A DNA stretch of 64,000 nt from Cyanobacterium aponinum PCC 10605 (GTDB lineage: Bacteria > Cyanobacteriota > Cyanobacteriia > Cyanobacteriales > Cyanobacteriaceae): contig NC_019776.1 in the NCBI RefSeq assembly GCF_000317675.1, positions 2,852,001 to 2,916,000 on the forward strand, read 5' to 3'. Shown here piece by piece: positions 36,145 to 45,662 of the stretch. Position numbers and translations under genes: made by a program. The first letter of the stretch is position 1, and every line of letters begins with the position of its first letter. The notes below the pieces were generated by a model. It did no database searches. It was not told the DNA's origin and saw nothing but the letters and a program-made list of their open reading frames with translations.

Positions 36145-37104
36145 TCACTCATATCTTGCTTTAACTTGATTAACGATATATTCAGCACCGATGTTGACGA
36201 TTAAAGTTAATATCATTAATACTAAACCCGCATACATCAAAGCTGATACTTGTAAACCACTGGCTTCGGCAAATTGGTTAGCAATTAGAGATGCGATCGT
36301 ATTTGCAGGGGCAAGAATGGAAATATTGAGGTTATTAGAGTTGCCAATAATCATGGTTGCGGCCATAGTTTCTCCCATAGCTCGTCCTAAAGCCAACATA
36401 ATACCGCCGACAATACCAGAGATTGCCGCAGGAATTAAGACTCGAAAAATGGTTTCCCAACGAGTGGCGCCTAATCCTAAAGAGGCTTGTCTTAAATCTG
36501 GTGGTAAGGAAGCGAGAGAGTCACGGGAGATAGCTATGATAATCGGTAAAATCATGATTGCTAGAATGATACCAGCAGGAAGCATTCCAGGACCTGTGGG
36601 AGGAGTGCTAAATAGAGGAAACCAACCAAAGTTAGCGTTTAACCAAGTCCCGAAACTTTTGGTAAGAGGAATCAAAACAAATATCCCCCAGAGTCCATAA
36701 ACAACACTGGGAATTGCGGCTAAAAGTTCCACTAAAAAAACGAGAATGGTGCGTATTTGTTCTGGCAAAAAATCTTCACTGAGGAAAACGGCGGCACCAA
36801 CTCCCAAAGGAATAGCAATGATTAAGGCAATCAAAGAACTTACAAGAGTACCATAAACTACTGCAATGACACCATATTTATTTTCAACAGGGTTCCAGTT
36901 GCTATTGTTGAAAAAAGTGAAGTTGAACTCTTTAATGGCAGGCCATGCTCCAATCGTAATAATTATAGCTATACTAATGAGAATTACACCAATAGTAATA
37001 GCTAGGGCAAGAGTAAGCCAACGAAAGCTAATGTCAAGTTTTTTTTCTACTCCCCTAGGAGAATTCCCGATGCTATAGGAATCGTTACCATCTGATCTGG
37101 ACAT
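36145..37104 (-). CDS. pstC: Phosphate ABC transporter permease PstC
   Basis: 319 residues, six or more membrane helices. Motifs: EFNFTFFNNSNWNPVENKYGVIAVVYGTL near the start, and LRQASLGLGATRWETIFRVLIPAAISGIVGGIMLALGRAMGETMAATMIIGN as the EAA loop. Partner of PstA. Second gene of the operon, 142 bp after pstS. Confidence 0.97.
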   Translation of the reverse strand: MSRSDGNDSYSIGNSPRGVEKKLDISFRWLTLALAITIGVILISIAIIITIGAWPAIKEFNFTFFNNSNWNPVENKYGVIAVVYGTLVSSLIALIIAIPLGVGAAVFLSEDFLPEQIRTILVFLVELLAAIPSVVYGLWGIFVLIPLTKSFGTWLNANFGWFPLFSTPPTGPGMLPAGIILAIMILPIIIAISRDSLASLPPDLRQASLGLGATRWETIFRVLIPAAISGIVGGIMLALGRAMGETMAATMIIGNSNNLNISILAPANTIASLIANQFAEASGLQVSALMYAGLVLMILTLIVNIGAEYIVNQVKARYE

Positions 37105-37246
37105 AGTTGAGTGATTATTTGGTGAATAAATTTATGAAACTAATAAGTTTAATCTAACAACACTGAAGAGAAGATGATCAAAATAGTTACTTACTTCAAT
37201 CTATCTTCTCTAACTTTTCTTAAAACTAAAAGATGAAGGTTAAATT

Positions 37247-38389
37247 CTAGTTAACGGTAATGGTGTAATCTGGAGTAATTTGATCGGCGGCGGCGGCTAC
37301 TTTTTCCACTACGTTAGCTGGTAAAGGAATATAACCTAATTCAGGAGCGGCTTTTTGTCCTTCTGTTAAGCCATACTGAATCATTGCTTCCATTGCGATC
37401 GCCTTATTGGGATCATCATATGTTTTATAAGCCATCATCCAAGTATAGGTTACAATGGGATAGGACTCATCCCCTTCAGGATCAGTAATAAATGCTCTTA
37501 AGTTTTCTGGTAATTCTACGTTAGCAAGAGTCTTAGAAGCACTTTCATCGCTAGGTACAATAAAGTTTCCTGCCTGATTTTGTAAGGAGGCCATTGTTAA
37601 GCCGTTGTTTTTCGCATAACCATACTCTACATATCCGATCGCACCTTCAGTTTGACTAATCGCAGCAGTTACACCCTCATTTCCTTTACCACCGATAAAG
37701 TTTCCAGTGCTAGGCCATTGTACGGTTTTACCCTCACCAATAGTGTCTTTCCATTCAGGACTAATGGCACTTAAGTGCATTGTAAATACCCCAGTAGTAC
37801 CACTACCATCGGATCTATGAACAAAAGTGATAGGTAAGTCAGGTAAAGTTAAATCAGGGTTATCGGCGGCAATTTTGGGATCATTCCAGTTGGTTATTTT
37901 TCCTAATGCAATGCCCACATAGGTTTCCCTACTGAGTTTTAAACCTTCTACTCCGGGTAAATTATAGGCATAAACAATGCTTCCTGCGGTCATGGGTAAT
38001 AATAAAACCCCTCTGTCAATGGCATCAATTTCTTCATCTTTCATCGCCACATCACTAGCACCGAAATCAACGGTTTGCTGAGTAAATTGTTCGACTCCAG
38101 CACCACTACCCACAGACTGATAATTTACCTGTAATTTAGGTTGAACTTGAGCAAGAGAAACAAACCAGTTTTGATATAAAGGAGCGGGGAAAGATGCACC
38201 AGCACCGTTTAAACTTACTGTTCCCTCGAAAGGTACTTCAATGGTTGTGCTAGAAGCAGTTTCTCCGCCACCAGTGGTTTCTCCACCACCAGTAGTATTT
38301 TCCGTGGGCTGGCCACCACCGCCACAAGCTGTCAAGCTGAGAGCTACAAACAGAGCGGATACAGATCTAAATAATTGTTTTGTTTTCAT
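37247..38389 (-). CDS. pstS: Phosphate-binding lipoprotein PstS
   Basis: Periplasmic high-affinity phosphate receptor. Signal peptide with lipobox LSLTAC (Cys22), then a Gly/Thr-rich linker with GGGETTGGGET repeats, then the phosphate-binding fold with LNGAGASFPAPLYQNW, SVGSGAGVEQF, DFGASDVAMKDEE and RSDGSGTTGVFT. 380 residues. First gene of pstSCAB; the Pho box lies 78 bp upstream of its start. Confidence 0.98.
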   Translation of the reverse strand: MKTKQLFRSVSALFVALSLTACGGGGQPTENTTGGGETTGGGETASSTTIEVPFEGTVSLNGAGASFPAPLYQNWFVSLAQVQPKLQVNYQSVGSGAGVEQFTQQTVDFGASDVAMKDEEIDAIDRGVLLLPMTAGSIVYAYNLPGVEGLKLSRETYVGIALGKITNWNDPKIAADNPDLTLPDLPITFVHRSDGSGTTGVFTMHLSAISPEWKDTIGEGKTVQWPSTGNFIGGKGNEGVTAAISQTEGAIGYVEYGYAKNNGLTMASLQNQAGNFIVPSDESASKTLANVELPENLRAFITDPEGDESYPIVTYTWMMAYKTYDDPNKAIAMEAMIQYGLTEGQKAAPELGYIPLPANVVEKVAAAADQITPDYTITVN

Positions 38390-38466
38390 TTTTGTTGTTG
38401 TTTATGAGTGTATTTTTACTTAGTCTTTATTTAGTCTCTCATCATAATATGACTATTCCTATCCTG

Positions 38467-38496
38467 TGGTAAAGAAAAGGTTAAGAAATAGTTGGG
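38467..38496 (-). promoter_or_regulatory. Pho box upstream of pstS
   Basis: On the minus strand, CTTAACCT and CTTTACCA are separated by 3 bp (38485-38467). A weaker third repeat CCCAACTA (38496-38489) is in the same 11-bp register. This is the tandem 8-bp pattern bound by SphR/PhoB in cyanobacteria, so the operon should be induced by phosphate starvation. Confidence 0.75.
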
Positions 38497-39224
38497 AAAT
38501 CATCAAAAAATATATTCTTGACCATGATTTAAAAATATTATAAATAGCGATAAATCATTTAGAAATCTTATTTTTTATTAAATGGATAAATTAAGTATGA
38601 AAGTTATTAGTTGAAATCGATAAAATCTTTTCTGACAAAGACTTAGCACTTTTTTTATACTGTCATTAGAATAGTAAAATACTTTTTTTTTGTGTAGCAC
38701 CTGTAATAAAACATCTTAGTAATAAGCAAAGTTTTTTTTTATATTTAATAATTTTTAATATTTGGCTTATTTTTTTGTATTTTATGTATATTATTTTTAA
38801 TAAATATCAATTAATAAATACTAATAATTATTTGATAAATGTAGCTTAATTTAATTTATTTTTCTTAGAATTTTAAAATATTTTCACTCAATATTAACAA
38901 TTTAATATATTCAATTGATAAATATTAGATATTATTTGCTAACCTTGACAGCATTTAAACAAAAATGTTATTCATAAATATAGATTATTGGGAGGTAAAA
39001 AGACTTTTTAAATAAATATTGATTATAGAAAAAATATTTACTATTATTTAATAACAATTGTCTATACCTAATGTTAATAAAGGTTGTAGGTTATGTAATT
39101 GAATATCTATAGCTATTATTTTCATTTTTATGCCTCAAAAATAAAAGTCTAAATAATTAGATAAATTTACCTATCAATTAATATTAATTAATTAATTAAT
39201 TATCACACTATTTTTACTAGAATT
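38497..39224. other. 728-bp extremely AT-rich spacer
   Basis: No gene, no heptamer repeats and no HIP1 site. Contains homopolymer T/A runs and a TTAATTAATTAATTAATTA tract (about 39183-39201) just before the next gene. Divergent promoters for pstS and the C-DES-like gene are expected at the two sides. Confidence 0.6.
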
Positions 39225-40385
39225 ATGACTTCAGAAATAAACACTCATAGACAAAATTTTATCGGTTTACAAGATAAATATTATTTTAATTATGGAGGTC
39301 AAGGTATCTTACCTCAATCCGCTTTAAATAAGATTATTGATACTTACAAATTTATCGACAAAATTGGTGCTTTTGGTATCAAAATTAACAGTTGGATTCA
39401 AGAAAATATAGACAATGCCAAAACTGCGATCGCATCTGAAGTAGGAGCGAAACCAAAAACAATAGTTTTAACAGAAAATGTTACCAGTAGTTGTAATATT
39501 GCTCTTTGGGGTATTGAATGGCAAGAAGGAGATGAAATTTTATTAACTGATGCGGAGCATCCGGGGGTCATTGCTAGTATCAAAGAGATAGCTCGTCGTT
39601 TTGAAGTTAAAATGACAGTTTGTCCCATTATACAGACTTTAAATAACGGTAATCCCGTAGAAATAATCAAAAATCATCTCACAGCAAAAACCCGCTTATT
39701 AGTTATCAGTCACGTTCTCTGGAATACTGGGCAAGTGCTACCATTAAAAGAGATAGTCCAAGTTTGTCATAATTATCCTCATCAAAATAAACCCATACAA
39801 GTATTAGTAGATGGGGCGCAGTCAGCAGGAGGAATACCTTTAAACCTAGTAGAATCTGAAGTTGATTACTATGGTTGCACAGGGCATAAATGGTTATGTG
39901 GTGCTTCTGGTGTAGGTTTTCTTTATATTAGGGAAGATTTACTTACTTCTCTCCACCCTACTTTTATCGGTTGGCGTGGTTTAGATTTCACTAACTCAGA
40001 TTTGACATTTACAGATGATGGCAGTCGTTTTGAAGTGGCAACCTCGGCTTATCCTTTATATACTGGCTTACAAGAAGCGATCGCAACTCATCAATCATGG
40101 GGTACAATAGAGGAACGCTACGATCGCATTAAGAAACTAAGTGCTTATCTCTGGTCAAAATTACAACAGATAGAAGGTATTGAGTGCTTAAAAAAAGATA
40201 CTCCTCCAGAGTCAGGGTTAGTGTCATTCTATCCAAAACCGGGGCAAGATCCACAAAAAATCGTCAAAATGTTAGAAGAAAAGGGTTTTTTCTTGAGAAC
40301 TTTAGCTAATCCTTACTGTATTAGAGCTTGTGTCCATTATTTAACTTTGGAATCTGAAATTGATGAACTGATTGCACAACTTTAA
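39225..40385 (+). CDS. Class V PLP enzyme, cysteine/cystine lyase (C-DES) or cysteine desulfurase-like
   Basis: 386 residues. PLP-dependent class V aminotransferase fold: TENVTSSCNIALWG, DAEHPGV (about 109-115), LVDGAQSAGG (Asp196), and the PLP-lysine segment GCTGHKWLCGASGVGFLY (Lys222). C-terminal FLRTLANPYCIRACVHYLTLESEID. It resembles the Synechocystis cystine C-S lyase that mobilises sulfur for Fe-S clusters, more than IscS/SufS, which carry a conserved flexible loop Cys. Exact substrate not provable here. The start follows the TTAATTAA tract. Confidence 0.82.
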   Translation: MTSEINTHRQNFIGLQDKYYFNYGGQGILPQSALNKIIDTYKFIDKIGAFGIKINSWIQENIDNAKTAIASEVGAKPKTIVLTENVTSSCNIALWGIEWQEGDEILLTDAEHPGVIASIKEIARRFEVKMTVCPIIQTLNNGNPVEIIKNHLTAKTRLLVISHVLWNTGQVLPLKEIVQVCHNYPHQNKPIQVLVDGAQSAGGIPLNLVESEVDYYGCTGHKWLCGASGVGFLYIREDLLTSLHPTFIGWRGLDFTNSDLTFTDDGSRFEVATSAYPLYTGLQEAIATHQSWGTIEERYDRIKKLSAYLWSKLQQIEGIECLKKDTPPESGLVSFYPKPGQDPQKIVKMLEEKGFFLRTLANPYCIRACVHYLTLESEIDELIAQL

Positions 40386-40392
40386 ATAAGGT

Positions 40393-40530
40393 TAGGTGTA
40401 AGGTTGCAGGTTGCAGGTGCTAGGGAGAAACGAGTTCGGAGTTAGTTAGGGGCGAATGGCTATTCGCCCATACAGGAGTCCGGGGTTTTTAATTCTTAAT
40501 TATCAACTATTCACTATTCACTATTAAACT
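40393..40530. repeat. Heptamer and palindrome block
   Basis: GGTTGCA units near 40400, palindrome GGGCGAATGGCTATTCGCCC (40450-40469, one mismatch to the other copies) and TATTCAC units near 40505. Confidence 0.75.
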
Positions 40531-41701
40531 TTTCCACAAAACGGGCAAAAATTTCCACTCCCATACTTAAGACAGTTTCATCAAAATCGAAACGGGGATG
40601 ATGGTGAGGATAATTGAGCTTTTTATCGGCATTGGCTGAACCAAGAAAGAAATAACACCCCGGCACTTCTTGCAAGAAAAAGGACATATCTTCCCCCCCC
40701 ATAGTTTGGCATTCAGGTACAACACCCATAGGAGTTTCCACCACTTCCATAGCCACAGATTTAACTAATTGAGTAATTTGAGGATTATTGATGACGGGAG
40801 GATATAACTGCCAGTAATCTAATTCATATTCAGCCCCATGACTTTGACAAATGCCACCGATAATGTCTTTGATTCTTTGACCAATGAATGATTCTAGTTT
40901 TGGATTAAAATAACGTACAGTGCCACTCATCTTTGCCGTGTCAGCAATAACATTAAGGGCTGTACCTGCATGAAACTCTCCCACTGTCACCACAGCACTA
41001 TCTACAGGGGCGATATTTCTGGCAACAATAGTTTGTAAAGCATTAACTATTTGAGAACCAACCACCACAGAATCAATAGTTTGATCTGGCATAGCACCAT
41101 GGCCTCCCTTGCCAAAAATAGTGCATTTAAAGCACTCCACCGCCGCCATTAATGCTCCTTCTCTAACTCCTATAGTGCCAACGGGTAAATTGTTCCATAA
41201 ATGTAAGCCAATGATAGCATCAACATCAGGATTCGATAGCACCCCCTGTTCAATCATCGGTTTAGCACCCCCTGGTCCTTCCTCGGCGGGTTGAAAAATG
41301 ATTTTTACTGTTCCCCGCCATTTATCTCGATTATGGGCTAAATAATGGGCAATTCCAAGGGCGATCGCAGTATGACCATCATGACCACAGGCGTGCATAA
41401 TACCATCGTGTTTAGAGCAGTAAGAAACGGAGTTTTCTTCTTGAATGGGTAAAGCATCCATATCCGCACGAATAGCTAATACTTTACCTTCATAATTACT
41501 GTTGATAACTGCGACAATACCTGTTTTGGCAACACCTTTTTCATGGGCAATACCCCACTGGCTTAATTTCTCACTGACGAAATTAGCAGTCAAAACTTCT
41601 TTAAATCCTAACTCTGGATATTGATGAATTTGACGGCGCCATTGTACTAATTCTGGTTGCAAAAGTGCGATCGCATCTCTAATCTGAGATTCATTAACCA
41701 T
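40514..41701 (-). CDS. M20D-family amidohydrolase (IAA-amino-acid hydrolase/hippurate hydrolase type)
   Basis: 395 residues. WRRQIHQYPELGFKE, AIRADMDALPI (metal-binding Asp), MHACGHDGHTA (His residues), FQPAEEGPGGAKPMI (catalytic Glu pair) and a C-terminal GGEDMSFFLQEVPG. This is a dinuclear-metal aminoacylase-type hydrolase of cytosolic N-acyl amino acids or related amides; the substrate is not determined. Start MVNESQIRDAI preceded by a repeat-rich spacer. Confidence 0.92.
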   Translation of the reverse strand: MVNESQIRDAIALLQPELVQWRRQIHQYPELGFKEVLTANFVSEKLSQWGIAHEKGVAKTGIVAVINSNYEGKVLAIRADMDALPIQEENSVSYCSKHDGIMHACGHDGHTAIALGIAHYLAHNRDKWRGTVKIIFQPAEEGPGGAKPMIEQGVLSNPDVDAIIGLHLWNNLPVGTIGVREGALMAAVECFKCTIFGKGGHGAMPDQTIDSVVVGSQIVNALQTIVARNIAPVDSAVVTVGEFHAGTALNVIADTAKMSGTVRYFNPKLESFIGQRIKDIIGGICQSHGAEYELDYWQLYPPVINNPQITQLVKSVAMEVVETPMGVVPECQTMGGEDMSFFLQEVPGCYFFLGSANADKKLNYPHHHPRFDFDETVLSMGVEIFARFVEKFNSE

Positions 41702-41743
41702 ACAATTAATAATAAATAATTAGTAATTAGTAATTAAGACAAA

Positions 41744-41880
41744 GCAAGAGGCAAGAGGCAAGAGGCAAGAGGCAAAAGGCAATAGGCAATGGTAAATAGT
41801 GAATAGTGAATAGTTGATAATTACTCATTACTCGTTACTCGTTACTCCCTTAAACCTGACACCTGACATCTCTTACCGAA
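41744..41880. repeat. Long heptamer repeat block upstream of the M20 gene
   Basis: AAGAGGC repeated about five times, then AAAAGGC and AATAGGC, then TGAATAG units (about 41800-41815) and TTACTCG units (about 41824-41848). All have 7-bp periods. Confidence 0.85.
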
Positions 41881-41892
41881 CTCAAGTACTAT

Positions 41893-42483
41893 TTAATTTG
41901 ACTTAATTTGACTTCTGATGACGACTCGGTCAATTAAACCATAATCTCTAGCTTCTTCGGCGGACATGAAAAAGTCTCTTTCTGTGTCTTCTTCGATTTT
42001 GTCTAGGGGTTGCCCTGTGTGAGAAGCCATGTAGTGATTTAACTGTTTTTTCAGGTAGAGAATTTCTTTGGCTTGAATCTCTATGTCTGTAGCTTGTCCT
42101 TGCGCACCTCCGAGGGGTTGATGAATCATGATGCGAGAATTCGGAAGGCTCATTCTTTTTCCTTTTGCACCAGCACTGAGCAAGAATGCTCCCATACTTG
42201 CCGCTAATCCTACGCAAATAGTACAAACATCAGGCTTAATTTGATTCATCGTATCAAAAATACCTAATCCAGCCGAAACTGATCCACCGGGGGAGTTGAT
42301 GTATAGATAAATATCTTTTTCTGGGTCTTCTGCTTCAAGCAATAACAATTGTGCTACCAATGAATTCGCTAATTCATCGGTGACTTGTTGTCCTAAAAAA
42401 ATAATTCTCTCTCTAAGTAGTCTTGAATATATATCAAAAGCGCGATCGCCACGTCCTGATGTTTCAATAACGGTTGGTATCAT
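41893..42483 (-). CDS. clpP: ATP-dependent Clp protease proteolytic subunit
   Basis: 196 residues. Tetradecameric serine protease of the cytosol, working with ClpC/ClpX. Catalytic triad: Ser96 in GLAASMGAF, His121 in IMIHQP, Asp170 in [19 protein letters not shown] is the handle motif. Cyanobacteria have several clpP paralogues and a ClpR; this one keeps the triad, so it is an active ClpP. No clpX is adjacent. The C-terminus comes from a short direct repeat. Confidence 0.97.
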   Translation of the reverse strand: MIPTVIETSGRGDRAFDIYSRLLRERIIFLGQQVTDELANSLVAQLLLLEAEDPEKDIYLYINSPGGSVSAGLGIFDTMNQIKPDVCTICVGLAASMGAFLLSAGAKGKRMSLPNSRIMIHQPLGGAQGQATDIEIQAKEILYLKKQLNHYMASHTGQPLDKIEEDTERDFFMSAEEARDYGLIDRVVIRSQIKSN

Positions 42484-42579
42484 TACAGTTAATCTCTATA
42501 TAATTTTGCTACGGTTTTTTATGTTGATTTTAACTTATTAAGCTATCAACAAAGGACAGGGAAAAATAAAATACAACTT

Positions 42580-45480
42580 TTAATGCTCGATTGTTATTTG
42601 CGATAGGATTGTTACTATCCCATTATTACCATTAACTTTGACTAATTGACCATCATGGAAAATTTCTGTGGCATGGGGAATATCCATCACAGCAGGAATA
42701 TGGTATTCTCTAGCAATAATCGCACCGTGAGATAGTTTACCCCCTACCTCGGAAATAATTGCTCCTGCTTGAGTTAGAATTGTTGTCCATCCTGCATCTG
42801 TATAGGGTACAACAATTATTGTTTCTCGATCGATGTTTTTTGCTTCTGTTAAACTTTTAATTATTTTGATTTTTCCTTCTTTTATACCCATACTAGCTGG
42901 AATTCCTTGCAGACTTTTTTTGGTTGTCGATATATCATTCTGAGTTGTTAAATCTATTTGGGGGGTTTCTCCATAAATCAGGTAGGGAATTTTCTTGATT
43001 TTTTTATTTTCTTCCCACGTGCATTTTCTGGCTTTTATTAAGTTATAAATTTTGTCTATATTGATAGTTTCATCTTTAATAAGATCTTTTATTTCTGTTA
43101 ATTTTAAAAAGAATATATCCCCTTGCTCTAATACTTTTTTTTCTTTAATTAATTTGTTTTCTATCTCTACAAAACTATAACGAAGATAAGCTAAAAGTTT
43201 AGAATAAATTTCGGCAACTTGTCCTTTTAAATCTAGTCGAGGTTGCACCATAGAGGTTTTCCATGATTTATTTTTATCTTTATTTACTTTTAAAATAATC
43301 TCTTTTTCTCCGACAAATTTAGAAAACATTAAACGCATATGACTTTGATCTTCTGACCATCGAGAGACGGCTATATCTGTAGCAGTTTCGCTTAAATATC
43401 CATATTCTTCTAACCATTTTTCTAGGCGATTTAAAATTGATTCTCCTTCTGTTGATTCGGATAAGTAAGAAAAAAAGGCAGGATAATTATTACAATCTAG
43501 TTGATTTAATTCAGCTTCTGATAATAAATTTTGAGTTTCGATCGCAATTTTTTGTAAAGATTTTATGGAAGTGATTTCAGGAATTTTATCATAGTCTAAA
43601 TCATTGGGATTAACCTGAAAAATTGTTTGTCTTAAACTATAACTTAAAGGTGCAAGAATACTATAATAAGTTGCCTTTTTCAATACTTCTAAAATATGAT
43701 CGATGCGATCGAGCAATTCTATGGTAGATAAAGTTTCGCAGGGAATATCTTTTAATTCATCTAAAATTGGCCTAAAATAACGATCATTATCATGGGCGAA
43801 ATCTGTGATCAATCGCCACTCTTTTCTTAACAAACGCCATAAACCGCCTAAATTAACAATAGTTGCTGTCAGTGGAGGCTTACTAAATTTACTACCACGG
43901 GTGAGAAATTCCAAACTTTCTGGAGGTAAACCCATTAATAGAAAAATTTCTCCTAAGAGGGTAGCATTAAAATAAGCATGGTCATAATGAAGAGTTGCTG
44001 TTTGACTAAAATCTAATTTGCGAGACTTTTTGCCTAAAACAATGGTGAAAATTTCACCCCAAACACCACAGGTAAGAGGTTGATTAATTGACCATGTTAA
44101 AGGGCGTATGACTCCGGGGATAACTTCGGCGGCAATTTTTCTTGTCCATACTGGTTTAAGGGTAGTAATAGGACGAGTTTGCAGTAACCAAATTTTTTCG
44201 CCATCATAAGTCCATTCTATATCTTGGGGAATGCCTTGGCATAAATGTTCAATCTCCCTTGCTATTTTGCCTAAATTGAGTAAAACTTCTTGGGATATAT
44301 CCCCTTCTCCTTCCACTTTTTCTTCGGGAAAAAATACTCTATATTGTTGCGGTGTAACTTCCCCTGAAACTAATTTTAAACCCATGCCCGACACTGCTTC
44401 AATGCAAACGGTATCTTCTAGTTGATTAACGGGATCTCTACTAAAAATTACTCCCGAATATATGCCATTGATTTGTTTTTGAATAATAACCGCAATTCCT
44501 TTTTCTGACTGTTTTTGTCTTTGTCGATAATCAAGTGCGATCGCACTATTATAAGATGAAAAACAATCAATAACCGCTTGAGAAAGATGATCAAAATCAG
44601 TCAAATCGACAAAACTGTCATAAATACCAGCCGCCGATGCCCAATTAGTATCTTCATCTAAAGCAGAAGAACGAACTACATAAGGGTTACTAGAAGAAGG
44701 ATTGATAAATTCTTGTAGCTTATGAATATCATCTCCAATTTTTAAAACCCAACCATCAGGAACATTATAACCCCACTTTTTTAACCGAGAAAGATTACTG
44801 GCTTTTGCTCCCACTTTTTGAGGATTAAGGGCTTCATTTAAACTGATAATACCACTGTCACCCCGAAAAAAACGAAACATTTTTGCTGACTCCCCATTGA
44901 CTTCACTAGGATTTAATTCTAAATCATCTGCCATTTGCCGATAAATCCAAATCATCAAACTAGCTAAAATAATGGTGAGTAAAATGTATTCAGGATGATT
45001 AATATTTTGTGCCGATAAAACCACCACCATTAAAACTAACACACTAATTCTTCCTGCCCGTTTCTCACGCCAAATAGTGAAGCTAACTCCCCCCAAAATA
45101 AAAATTAATAATGCCGCAACGGGATTATGAGTAACAATACCCCAAGTTAAATTGGTTGCGCCTGCCCCTTTACCAAGGTAATAACGTCCTAAAATAAGCA
45201 TTATTAGGGCAATAATCTCCCAAAATGAACCAGAAGGGAAAAATATCCTCGATAATAAAACTACTCCTACCCCTTTTCCTGCTTCTGATAAAACCGCTAA
45301 TATTCCTGCTAGTTTGCCACCATGATAAAAAGCGGCGGATACAGAGATGTTTCCTGTGCCTAATTTGGTTAATTCCTTTCCCGAAACCGCATAGGTAAAC
45401 CAATCTATTAAAGGTATCGCTCCAATTATGGGGGGAATAATTAAAATGCTTAAAATTCCTCCAATTTGTGTCATAGTCAT
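42580..45480 (-). CDS. Fusion: PlsY-like acyltransferase domain plus PEP-synthase-like domains
   Basis: 966 residues. Residues 1-190 carry several membrane helices with PlsY-type motifs (LGTGNISVSAAF, EAGKGVGVVLL, GKGAGATNLTWG), resembling glycerol-3-phosphate acyltransferase. From about 205 a PEP/pyruvate-kinase-type ATP-grasp domain follows (GAKASNLSRLKKWGYNVPDGW, VRSSALDED, GVIFSRDP, DIEWTYDGEKIWLLQTRP). The C-terminus has the swivelling phospho-His domain, VGGKLSHGAIIAREY, with His at about 918. There is no PEP-binding barrel, as in rifampin-phosphotransferase-like proteins. I infer a membrane-anchored phosphotransferase acting on an unknown acceptor, perhaps a lipid. Confidence 0.8.
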   Translation of the reverse strand: MTMTQIGGILSILIIPPIIGAIPLIDWFTYAVSGKELTKLGTGNISVSAAFYHGGKLAGILAVLSEAGKGVGVVLLSRIFFPSGSFWEIIALIMLILGRYYLGKGAGATNLTWGIVTHNPVAALLIFILGGVSFTIWREKRAGRISVLVLMVVVLSAQNINHPEYILLTIILASLMIWIYRQMADDLELNPSEVNGESAKMFRFFRGDSGIISLNEALNPQKVGAKASNLSRLKKWGYNVPDGWVLKIGDDIHKLQEFINPSSSNPYVVRSSALDEDTNWASAAGIYDSFVDLTDFDHLSQAVIDCFSSYNSAIALDYRQRQKQSEKGIAVIIQKQINGIYSGVIFSRDPVNQLEDTVCIEAVSGMGLKLVSGEVTPQQYRVFFPEEKVEGEGDISQEVLLNLGKIAREIEHLCQGIPQDIEWTYDGEKIWLLQTRPITTLKPVWTRKIAAEVIPGVIRPLTWSINQPLTCGVWGEIFTIVLGKKSRKLDFSQTATLHYDHAYFNATLLGEIFLLMGLPPESLEFLTRGSKFSKPPLTATIVNLGGLWRLLRKEWRLITDFAHDNDRYFRPILDELKDIPCETLSTIELLDRIDHILEVLKKATYYSILAPLSYSLRQTIFQVNPNDLDYDKIPEITSIKSLQKIAIETQNLLSEAELNQLDCNNYPAFFSYLSESTEGESILNRLEKWLEEYGYLSETATDIAVSRWSEDQSHMRLMFSKFVGEKEIILKVNKDKNKSWKTSMVQPRLDLKGQVAEIYSKLLAYLRYSFVEIENKLIKEKKVLEQGDIFFLKLTEIKDLIKDETINIDKIYNLIKARKCTWEENKKIKKIPYLIYGETPQIDLTTQNDISTTKKSLQGIPASMGIKEGKIKIIKSLTEAKNIDRETIIVVPYTDAGWTTILTQAGAIISEVGGKLSHGAIIAREYHIPAVMDIPHATEIFHDGQLVKVNGNNGIVTILSQITIEH

Positions 45481-45509
45481 AATCGATTAGGGGTTGATGA
45501 AAAAGTGAT

Positions 45510-45600
45510 GTCAGGGGAGTAGATAGCAGGTGTCAGGTGTCAGGTTTCAGAGGTTCGGAGTTACTAATTGCTAATCACTCAAGTGGATGGGGTATTTTGC
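45510..45600. repeat. Heptamer repeats between fusion gene and cobS
   Basis: CAGGTGT/GTCAGGT units near 45525-45550. No gene in the 182-bp spacer 45481-45662. Confidence 0.7.
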
Positions 45601-45662
45601 TCTTTGAACAATTCTCTTGTGTTAACTTTTGGTTGCCAAAACCCTTGTTTTTATATTTATTG

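Noticed and set aside
41744-41815. Regularly spaced short repeats resembling a CRISPR array
   Set aside because: Period is 7 bp with no spacers; these are heptanucleotide tandem repeats, and no cas gene is present.
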